5,152 bases of DNA, from the NCBI GenBank assembly GCA_019307645.1, contig JAFDJF010000243.1, forward strand, positions 1-5,152, given 5' to 3'. The position numbers were made by a program, and so were the translations under genes. Under the pieces are notes generated by a model. It saw only the letters and a program-made list of their open reading frames with translations. It was not told the DNA's origin and did not search any database. How positions within the stretch are numbered: the stretch's first letter is position 1; the number at the start of each line of letters is the position of its first letter. The DNA comes from Deltaproteobacteria bacterium (GTDB lineage Bacteria; Desulfobacterota; DSM-4660; Desulfatiglandales; Desulfatiglandaceae). Below, in pieces: positions 1 through 5,152 of the stretch.

Positions 1-28
1 TCCCACTTACCCGCATAGCAAAGCTGGG

Positions 29-49
29 ACCACCTGCAAAGCAGATGGT
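29..49. repeat. Imperfect hairpin downstream of the amidase
   Basis: ACCACCTGC (29-37) and GCAGATGGT (41-49) pair over nine positions with one mismatch around an AAA loop. A smaller fold, AGC-AAA-GCT at 17-25, precedes it, and both share the core GCAAAGC (18-24 and 36-42). The hairpin lies 33 bases past the amidase stop. On the minus strand it is followed by GGTCCCAGC rather than a run of T, so it is a poor intrinsic terminator for the amidase transcript. On the plus strand only TTT follows. It may be a REP-like palindrome or the edge of a repeat that continues beyond the window. Confidence 0.4.
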
Positions 50-81
50 TTAATTCGGTTAATCAAAAATCGTCAATTCAA

Positions 82-1815
82 TTACCCTCCCTGATAGGCA
101 TGGTCAATGCTGTACACATATGATTTTATTCCCTTACAGATACCTGCTGCAAGGGAATCACGGTATTTACTATTGAGCAATTTTTTCTCTTCCGCAGGAT
201 TGGTAAAAAAGCCTGCTTCCACAAGGATCGCCGGCATTTCTGCACCGATCAGCACATAGAATGGGGCCTGCTTGATACCCAGGTCTCTGGGCCTTTTGAA
301 ATTCTTGTCTATCTGAGTAATCATTCCTTTCTGGACCGCGTGCGCAAGCCGACTCGATTCATTAATCTTGGTATTCAGCATGAGGTCGTTAAGGATCGTC
401 TGAAGGTCGCTGATATTTTTTTCAGAAGTGGCATTCTCCCTTGCAGCCACCATCACAGATCTTTCGTCTGTCGCCATGTTGAGGAAATAGGTCTCCAGCC
501 CCGAGACCTTACGGCTCCTGTGCGCGTTAACATGGAGCGAAATGAACAGATCCGCCTTTTTGATATTGGCAATTGCCGTTCTTTGCTCCAGGGACAAAAA
601 AACATCCGTTGTTCTTGTGAGGAAGACTTCGCACCCTAATTCCTTCCTCAAATTCCTGGCCAGGGTCTTCGCCAGTCGCAGAACAATGTCTTTTTCTTTG
701 GCGCCTCCTTTGCTTCGGCACCCGGGGTCCTTACCCCCGTGACCGGGGTCTATCACGATTCTCTTGACGTTCAACCCAAGTTGTCTGGCAAGGGAAATTT
801 TATCATCCGGGCCGTCAGACTTCCTGATACCTTTCCTTGCAGTCCTCTTCTTTCCGGCTGTTTTAGTCCTTTCCCCGACGCTCCTTTTTTTATGCCTCCG
901 CACATCCACCACGATTCGAAACGGGTCATGAAGACGGAAAACATTGTACCCTCCGATGCTCTCCATATCCAGGACCACCCGCACGGTATCTTTCGTGTAC
1001 TGGCCTGCCCGGGCCAGTTGAAGAAGCCCGTCCTTGATCACGACAGGTTCATCAATTTGATTGGTTACACGCGCATTCTTAAGATCCAGATAGAGTCTGC
1101 GGGGCTTTTTAATATCAGGATCAGGCTTAAGCAGATGGTGCTTGTATTTGACGGAGCTTTCGAGATCGATCACAACGCGTGTGTAATTGGGCGTTGACCA
1201 GTGCCGGATATCCTTTACCGCAACCAGTTTTGATTTCGATGCCGCTTTTTTCTTCTTCTCTCGTTTTTCATTTTTTTTATCGAGAGCTACTGCCAGCTCT
1301 TCAAGCCTTTTACCGGCCTTTACCACCATATCTCCTGAAGGAAATTTTAACTCTACCTTCAGAAATTCCACATAGGCCTGGGTTGGATCCTTCTTGTATT
1401 TATAATAAATATTTCCGACCAGATATTGTGAGTCATCTGCCAGGCGGTGCTCCCCGTAGTCATCCACCAGTCGCCTGTGAAGGCGAAGTGCATCGTCCAG
1501 GTCTTTCGATCTTCCGGAATACGTGTAAAGACCCGTGTAAAGACGCGCCGAATGATACAGGGCCCAGGCGGCCTGATCGCTTTTAGGATAACGGGTGTAA
1601 ATGTTTTTGTAACGGTCAATGCACCTCAGCCAGTTGTGTCGAAATTTCTTTTTCTTTGAAGAGCCATACAGACTTTTACGGCACTGGTCGGCCTTATTGA
1701 GAAGTGTCGCAGGTTTATTTGAAGTCCTGCACATACCTTCGGATGCGCCCGTTAATGACAGGGCCAAAAAAATCAGAAGAATAAATAAGTTAGAGTGAAA
1801 GATCCTGTTTTTCAT
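82..1815 (-). CDS. N-acetylmuramoyl-L-alanine amidase, periplasmic, TPR-like + AMIN + Amidase_3 (AmiC/AmiB type)
   Basis: This 577-residue protein is a zinc amidase that cleaves the bond between N-acetylmuramic acid and the L-alanine of the stem peptide, the reaction used to split septal peptidoglycan. Residues 1-24 look like a Sec signal peptide (basic start, hydrophobic 9-22, cleavage near TGA-S); Cys29 is not in a good lipobox. Residues about 36-176 carry TPR-like repeats (YPKSDQAAWALY near 75, FPSGD near 158). Residues about 198-306 resemble an AMIN targeting domain. Residues about 351-568 are Amidase_3, with the zinc ligands His359 (DPGHGG), Glu374 and His428 (SLHVNA) and catalytic Glu533 (LVEAGF). 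A helical insertion at about 446-488 matches the position of the autoinhibitory segment of E. coli AmiB/AmiC, which suggests activation by a LytM-type partner (inference). Lysine/arginine-rich linkers lie at 180-197 and 307-333. The ATG overlaps the mutS stop as ATGA, and its own ribosome-binding site is weak (GGA before an A-run), so coupling to mutS is likely. The family call is firm; the exact orthologue is not. Confidence 0.95.
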   Translation of the reverse strand: MKNRIFHSNLFILLIFLALSLTGASEGMCRTSNKPATLLNKADQCRKSLYGSSKKKKFRHNWLRCIDRYKNIYTRYPKSDQAAWALYHSARLYTGLYTYSGRSKDLDDALRLHRRLVDDYGEHRLADDSQYLVGNIYYKYKKDPTQAYVEFLKVELKFPSGDMVVKAGKRLEELAVALDKKNEKREKKKKAASKSKLVAVKDIRHWSTPNYTRVVIDLESSVKYKHHLLKPDPDIKKPRRLYLDLKNARVTNQIDEPVVIKDGLLQLARAGQYTKDTVRVVLDMESIGGYNVFRLHDPFRIVVDVRRHKKRSVGERTKTAGKKRTARKGIRKSDGPDDKISLARQLGLNVKRIVIDPGHGGKDPGCRSKGGAKEKDIVLRLAKTLARNLRKELGCEVFLTRTTDVFLSLEQRTAIANIKKADLFISLHVNAHRSRKVSGLETYFLNMATDERSVMVAARENATSEKNISDLQTILNDLMLNTKINESSRLAHAVQKGMITQIDKNFKRPRDLGIKQAPFYVLIGAEMPAILVEAGFFTNPAEEKKLLNSKYRDSLAAGICKGIKSYVYSIDHAYQGG

Positions 1816-4421
1816 TCTTTTTTCCGCACATACTCTTTCAGTTCGTTAAGTTCCGTCAATGCCTCAAGCGGGGTCATGGACGAGATATCCAGCCCGAGGA
1901 TCCAGTCCATCAATTTCTGATCCTGAGAACCGAAAAGGCTGAGTTGGATAATATCATCTTTCTCCTTTTCAGGCAAGGTATGTGACAAACGTGGTCTCCC
2001 CCTCTCATCAAGCTCTGCGCCTTCCAGGTTATCCAAAATCTCGCTTGCCCTCTTTAATACACTTTCGGATAACCCTGCAATGCGCGCCACCTGTATGCCG
2101 TAACTCCGGCTTGTGCCTCCGGGAACCAGCTTTCTTAAAAAAATGATCTGATCCTTCCATTCACGCACGGCAATATTGAAATTCTTTACCCTGTGTTTGG
2201 TCGCCACCAGCTCCGTGAGCTCATGATAATGGGTCGCAAAAAGGGTCCTCACGCCCTTACCTTCTCTGTCATGCAAGGACTCTGCCACAGCCCAGGCAAT
2301 GCTCAAACCGTCATAGGTGCTCGTGCCTCTGCCGATTTCATCCAGGATGACCAGACTCCTGGGTGTTGCGTGCCGGAGGATATTAGCTGTTTCGTTCATT
2401 TCCACCATGAAGGTACTGTGTCCCCTGGCAAGATCATCAGATGCACCAACCCGGGTAAAAATACGGTCTACAATGCCTATCGTTGCTTTTGAGGCCGGGA
2501 CAAAGCTCCCGATCTGTGCCATCAGAACGGTCAGTGCAACTTGCCTGAGGACAGTGGATTTGCCTGCCATGTTAGGCCCGGTGATGATCAATATCTGCTG
2601 TTCACTGGAATCGAGACGAACATCGTTAGGCACAAAATCCTCATCTCTGACAGTCAGTTCGATGACCGGATGGCGGCCATCGACGATTTCCAGATCAGTT
2701 CCTTCGTTGACTTCCGGGCAGGAGTAATCATTCAGTTCGGCTGTTTGAGCCAGTCCGGCAAAAACATCGACCTGCGCAACGAGTTCCGCCGTTTCTTTTA
2801 TGCGCTGATTTTCCCGTGCGATCTGCCTGCGAATACGGTCAAAAATATCGAGCTCGAGCTCGATCCTTTTTTCTTCAGCGCCCAGGACCTGCTGCTCCTT
2901 GTTCTTCAACGCTTCGGTGATATACCTCTCCCCGTTAACCAGTGTCTGTTTTCTGCTATAGTCAGGCGGCGCAAGATGCAGGTTGGCCTTGGAAATTTCA
3001 ATATAATACCCAAAAACTTTGTTAAACCCCACTTTAAGACTTGAGATGCCGGTTCTTTTCTGCTCGGAAGCGGCAAATTCAGCAATCCAGCTTTTTCCGT
3101 CTCGACTGAGAGAGATAAGGCGGTCCAGTTCATCATCATACCCTTCTTTTATAATCCCACCCTCCTTAATTGAAACCGGCGGATCTTCATGGATGGCCTC
3201 GTCTATCAAATCTGCAACATCCTGAAGTGTGTCCATTTTTGCTGCGTTTTCGGATAAAAGCGTGCTGGTTGAACTGCTTAGGGCGTGTTTGATTGGCGGG
3301 AGTCTCATAATCGAGGTCTTAAGGGCCAGAAGATCCCTTGCATTTGCCCTTTTCAGGGCAATACGGCCCCTCAACCGTTCCAGGTCATAGATTTCTCTAA
3401 GATTGTCTATTACCCCCTCCCGGAACATGGGATCATCCTTGAAGCAGGACACTGCGCCCAGTCTCTCGCGCGTTTTGCCGATATTAGTGAGGGGATATAA
3501 AATCCATTTTTTCAGAAGGCGACTGCCCATGGGGGTTACGGTCCTGTCAAGGATTTGAAATAACGATCCTTTCACTGATTGCCGCCGCATGGTTTTCAAC
3601 AGCTCCAGGTGGGCGCAGGTCGATCCGTCGAGAAACATAAAGTCACCCGTATGATAACTCACGATCTCCTTTATGTGCTCCGGACTGCCTTTCTGGGTCT
3701 CCCGAAGATAATGAACAAGCGCACCTGCAGCAACGACCCCCTCTTCCAGGTCCCGGCATCCAAACCCTGCCAGAGACCTGACACCAAGCTGCTCTTTGAG
3801 AAGGTCCTCCGCTTTCCGGGGATTAAAGGAATCTCTTTCCAGTATTTCCACCCGGTAGTCAGACAATCCCTGTAGTCCCGATAAATGACCATTTTCAGGG
3901 ATAAGAAGCTCGGCAGGATCTATTCTCCCCAGTTCATCCAGAAGTTCGTTACTCGATCGGAGCTCTGTGACGCGAAACTCGCCGGTCAACAGGTCAACAT
4001 GGGCCAAGCCATATCTGCCATCATTTCCGGATATGGCAGCCATGTACAGGTTGCTTTTATCATCCACGTCCCCTTCATCTATCACAGAGCCGGGGGTAAC
4101 GACCCTGACCACATCCCGTTTTACAATACCCTTGCTTGCCTTCGGATCTTCGGTCTGCTCGCAGATGGCAACCTTCCGGCCACTCTCAACCAGTCTCGCA
4201 ATATAGGACTTTGAGGCATGATGGGGGATGCCGCACATGGGGACCTTTTCTCCGTTGTATGTCCCCCGGGCTGTTAGTGTAATGCCGAGAATCCTGGATG
4301 CAATCCGGGCATCATCAAAAAACATCTCGTAGAAATCGCCCATACGGAAAAACAGGATGGAATCAGGGTTTTCACCCTTGATGCCCATATATTGTCTGAA
4401 CATAGGAGTTAATTGTGCCAT
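1812..4421 (-). CDS. mutS: DNA mismatch repair protein MutS
   Basis: This is a complete 869-residue MutS, the ATPase that recognises mismatches and small loops and recruits MutL. With the ATG at 4419-4421 as residue 1, the mismatch-wedge motif is MGDFYEMF with Phe30 and Glu32. The connector, lever and clamp domains follow to about residue 540. The ATPase has Walker A GPNMAGKST at 615-623 (Lys621), the STFMVEMNE signature near 669-677, Walker B LVILDEIGRG at 690-699 (Asp694, Glu695) and the THYHE segment at 730-734. QLSLF at 826-830 fits the beta-clamp-binding consensus exactly, and the tail (MTPLEALTELNELK) matches the usual C-terminal oligomerisation segment. A longer frame begins at a TTG at 4461-4463, but the ATG is preferred: GGAGG lies six bases before it and the protein then starts like other MutS (MAQLTPMFRQY). 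The stop overlaps the amidase ATG by four bases. Length and motifs are normal, with no sign of damage. Confidence 0.98.
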   Translation of the reverse strand: MAQLTPMFRQYMGIKGENPDSILFFRMGDFYEMFFDDARIASRILGITLTARGTYNGEKVPMCGIPHHASKSYIARLVESGRKVAICEQTEDPKASKGIVKRDVVRVVTPGSVIDEGDVDDKSNLYMAAISGNDGRYGLAHVDLLTGEFRVTELRSSNELLDELGRIDPAELLIPENGHLSGLQGLSDYRVEILERDSFNPRKAEDLLKEQLGVRSLAGFGCRDLEEGVVAAGALVHYLRETQKGSPEHIKEIVSYHTGDFMFLDGSTCAHLELLKTMRRQSVKGSLFQILDRTVTPMGSRLLKKWILYPLTNIGKTRERLGAVSCFKDDPMFREGVIDNLREIYDLERLRGRIALKRANARDLLALKTSIMRLPPIKHALSSSTSTLLSENAAKMDTLQDVADLIDEAIHEDPPVSIKEGGIIKEGYDDELDRLISLSRDGKSWIAEFAASEQKRTGISSLKVGFNKVFGYYIEISKANLHLAPPDYSRKQTLVNGERYITEALKNKEQQVLGAEEKRIELELDIFDRIRRQIARENQRIKETAELVAQVDVFAGLAQTAELNDYSCPEVNEGTDLEIVDGRHPVIELTVRDEDFVPNDVRLDSSEQQILIITGPNMAGKSTVLRQVALTVLMAQIGSFVPASKATIGIVDRIFTRVGASDDLARGHSTFMVEMNETANILRHATPRSLVILDEIGRGTSTYDGLSIAWAVAESLHDREGKGVRTLFATHYHELTELVATKHRVKNFNIAVREWKDQIIFLRKLVPGGTSRSYGIQVARIAGLSESVLKRASEILDNLEGAELDERGRPRLSHTLPEKEKDDIIQLSLFGSQDQKLMDWILGLDISSMTPLEALTELNELKEYVRKKE

Positions 4422-4427
4422 TTTAAT

Positions 4428-4432
4428 CCTCC
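4428..4432 (-). promoter_or_regulatory. Shine-Dalgarno site of mutS
   Basis: On the minus strand GGAGG stands six bases before the ATG at 4419-4421. It decides the mutS start in favour of this ATG over the in-frame TTG 42 bases upstream, which would add 14 residues not expected at the start of MutS. Confidence 0.85.
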
Positions 4433-4582
4433 ACTCCCATGTAACTTCCACTCTCTCTGGCAACCGGGGAGGCTGAAATCTTTCATTTCTGGGTGGACAC
4501 TGGTTAAAAGCTTCTCAAAACATGAAAACCTTCGTCAAAGTGCCAACGCGGGTAGGAAACGGAATAATCCGGAGAGGGACTT

Positions 4583-4933
4583 TCATTCCATGTCGGAGGT
4601 TTGTTCTGTGTCGATAAATTCAGTGGTCACGGACAAATTTCTGAGAGAATTAAGCTCATTTTCCCTTTCCCTGGCTTCCACCAGAAGCGTCTTAATCTGT
4701 TTCTTAAGACGGAAACGTTCTACAATTCCGCACACTGCCATGGATAATACCCCTATCAGAAAAGTGATGACAGCGATAAAACCCAAAGGGATGTTGGGGG
4801 TCTGATACATCTCAAAGGGCCAAAGGTTTATGCTGAATACAACAGGAGTTTTTAAATTTGGAATATTCTGAGAAATCACTATGATAACCAGCGCCCCAAA
4901 AAGAATTGCAGCCAACCATTTTATATGTCTCAC
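4583..4933 (-). CDS. LapA-domain (DUF1049) inner-membrane protein
   Basis: This 116-residue protein has two predicted membrane helices, about residues 5-21 and 48-70, joined by a short loop with the family-like stretch SQNIPNLKTPVVFSINLWPF. A charged, probably coiled-coil cytoplasmic tail follows (about 71-100, rich in R, K, E and L), then an acidic end. The size and layout match the LapA/DUF1049 family. In E. coli LapA works with LapB in control of lipopolysaccharide synthesis; no lapB is visible here, so that role is only inferred. The start is GTG: the codon directly before it in frame is TAA, so the frame cannot extend upstream, and the next in-frame ATG would remove the first membrane helix. 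A very strong ribosome-binding site precedes it. It lies 161 bases upstream of mutS on the same strand. A small mobile element ends 97 bases upstream of its start. Confidence 0.88.
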   Translation of the reverse strand: MRHIKWLAAILFGALVIIVISQNIPNLKTPVVFSINLWPFEMYQTPNIPLGFIAVITFLIGVLSMAVCGIVERFRLKKQIKTLLVEARERENELNSLRNLSVTTEFIDTEQTSDME

Positions 4934-4935
4934 TT

Positions 4936-4944
4936 ATCACCTCC
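4936..4944 (-). promoter_or_regulatory. Strong Shine-Dalgarno site of the LapA-like gene
   Basis: The minus strand reads GGAGGTGAT, a nine-base complement to the usual 3' tail of 16S rRNA. The GGAGG core ends six bases before the GTG at 4931-4933. The strength of this site supports the GTG start despite its being a non-ATG codon. Confidence 0.88.
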
Positions 4945-5021
4945 GGAATTATGTTTGACCGATTAACAATGCAGAATAAGCCTTTGATATCCCTCTAAAG
5001 AATACTTTTGTGGCATGTCAT

Positions 5022-5029
5022 CACAATTC
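5022..5029. repeat. Target-site duplication, left copy (CACAATTC)
   Basis: This 8-bp direct repeat abuts the left terminal inverted repeat of the 83-bp element. It is identical to the right copy, and the match stops at the element boundary on one side and at the next genomic base on the other. Confidence 0.78.
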
Positions 5030-5112
5030 GTAACTACTCAGGTTCAAGGGTTCACGGTTCAGGGTTCAAGGTTAAAGCGATGAACCCTGAGCCCAACAAC
5101 CTGAGTAGTTAC
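5030..5112. mobile_element. 83-bp MITE-like element with 15-bp terminal inverted repeats, IS66-like ends
   Basis: The two ends are perfect 15-bp inverted repeats: GTAACTACTCAGGTT at 5030-5044 and its complement AACCTGAGTAGTTAC at 5098-5112. They are flanked directly by identical 8-bp repeats, CACAATTC, at 5022-5029 and 5113-5120, which look like a target-site duplication. The element is too short to encode a transposase. IS66-family insertion sequences are known for ends beginning GTAA and for 8-bp target duplications, so I infer a non-autonomous element moved by an IS66-type transposase encoded elsewhere in the genome. The interior holds GTTCA-type tandem repeats and a second inverted repeat, so the whole element can form a long imperfect hairpin on either strand. 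It lies between a probable upstream gene end and the LapA-like gene, and transcripts reading into that gene would carry the hairpin. The inverted and direct repeats are plainly visible; the family assignment is inference. Confidence 0.8.
5042..5070 (+). repeat. Four short tandem GTTCA-type repeats inside the element
   Basis: Four units follow one another with no gap: GTTCAAGG (5042-5049), GTTCACG (5050-5056), GTTCAGG (5057-5063) and GTTCAAG (5064-5070). The third and fourth units form a stem with 5081-5093 (TGAACCCTGAGCC): 13 positions with one mismatch and a 12-base loop at 5069-5080. This gives the element a second, inner hairpin within the terminal one. Confidence 0.75.
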
Positions 5113-5152
5113 CACAATTCAATAATTTCCCCGCGAATGGAATCCTCCAGGT
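5109..5152 (-). CDS. 3' end of an unidentified upstream gene, stop codon supplied by the inserted element
   Basis: From the right edge the minus strand reads LEDSIRGEIIELW and then TAA at 5109-5111, which lies inside the terminal repeat of the 83-bp element. The peptide is charged and protein-like, but 13 residues are too few to name a family. The supporting clue is that, if the element and one target copy are removed, the same frame ends after ...EIIEL in two consecutive TGA codons. That is what a genuine gene end would look like before insertion. A second frame is also open here, so the call is tentative. If real, the gene is the neighbour upstream of the LapA-like gene on the same strand. 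Confidence 0.42.
   Translation of the reverse strand, partial: LEDSIRGEIIELW
5113..5120. repeat. Target-site duplication, right copy (CACAATTC)
   Basis: This exact copy of the 8-bp sequence at 5022-5029 abuts the right terminal inverted repeat. Removing the element and one copy rebuilds a continuous empty site, in which the minus-strand frame from the right edge ends in TGA TGA. Confidence 0.78.

Noticed and set aside
739..1197. Plus-strand open frames such as 739-1197, 2541-3044 and 4413-4805
   Set aside because: They lie opposite or across well-supported minus-strand genes, have no recognisable domains, and the translations look like antisense reading.
1812..1826. Programmed -1 frameshift joining MutS to the amidase at the A-run (GGAAAAAAG)
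   Set aside because: The six A bases are read as AAA AAA, and a -1 slip would put GAA opposite the first tRNA, so the heptamer phase is wrong. Ordinary stop-start coupling through ATGA explains the overlap.
4422..4463. Longer mutS start at the TTG at 4461-4463
   Set aside because: The extra 14 residues do not resemble a MutS N-terminus, there is no good ribosome-binding site before the TTG, and the ATG at 4419-4421 has GGAGG at ideal spacing.
4400..4496. Leader peptide starting MKDFSLPGC on the minus strand and ending just inside mutS
   Set aside because: Its ATG has no ribosome-binding site, and it lacks the codon runs expected of an attenuator leader.
4520..4550. Sigma-54 or sigma-70 promoter before mutS (TTGGCAC / TTGACG)
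   Set aside because: The TGGCAC is not followed by TTGC at the required distance, and no acceptable -10 lies 16-18 bases from either -35-like box.
4560..4582. Intrinsic terminator after the LapA-like gene (CGGATTATTCCG)
   Set aside because: The stem is only about four base pairs and is followed by TTTCC, not a U-run.
4999..5026. Possible promoter for the LapA-like gene (TTGTGA, 16-base spacer, TATTCT on the minus strand)
   Set aside because: Both boxes match the consensus at only four of six positions, which is common by chance in AT-rich spacers. It also overlaps the inferred native stop of the upstream gene.

Overview
The window holds a compact, single-direction gene block read on the minus strand. 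In transcription order, from right to left, it contains the last codons of an unidentified gene at the right edge, a small two-helix membrane protein of the LapA/DUF1049 family (4583-4933), the mismatch-repair ATPase MutS (1812-4421) and a periplasmic N-acetylmuramoyl-L-alanine amidase with TPR-like, AMIN and Amidase_3 parts (82-1815). Nothing convincing is encoded on the plus strand; its open frames are shadows of the minus-strand genes. The content suggests a Gram-negative bacterium: a LapA-type inner-membrane protein, an AMIN-targeted division amidase and strong Shine-Dalgarno sites. The mutS-amidase pairing and the GTTCA-rich short repeat make a Desulfobacterota (sulfate-reducing 'deltaproteobacterial') origin my best guess, but this is inference from gene content, not a database match.

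Region by region: 1-81 is downstream of the amidase and carries an imperfect hairpin with no clear U-tract. 82-1815 is the amidase, whose ATG overlaps the mutS stop codon by four bases (ATGA), so the two genes are probably translationally coupled. 1812-4421 is a full-length mutS with all the canonical motifs and a perfect QLSLF beta-clamp-binding motif. Its start is set by a GGAGG six bases upstream of an ATG, not by a farther TTG. 4422-4582 is a 161-base spacer in which I see no recognisable gene or promoter. 4583-4933 is the LapA-like gene, with a GTG start fixed by an adjacent in-frame stop and a near-perfect ribosome-binding site.

The most interesting object lies at 5030-5112: an 83-bp non-coding element with perfect 15-bp terminal inverted repeats beginning GTAAC, flanked by exact 8-bp direct repeats (CACAATTC). 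The GTAA tips and 8-bp target duplication are the hallmarks of the IS66 insertion-sequence family, so this looks like an IS66-type MITE. Its interior has short tandem GTTCA-type repeats that fold back on an inverted partner. It appears to have inserted exactly at the stop codon of the gene upstream of lapA: restoring the empty site gives in-frame TGA TGA, whereas the occupied site gives TGG TAA, with the new stop supplied by the element's own terminus.

Functionally, mutS (genome fidelity) and the amidase (septal peptidoglycan cleavage) share a transcription unit without an obvious biochemical link, reminiscent of the amiB-mutL adjacency in E. coli. I see no evidence of a defence system, CRISPR array, RNA gene or larger mobile element.
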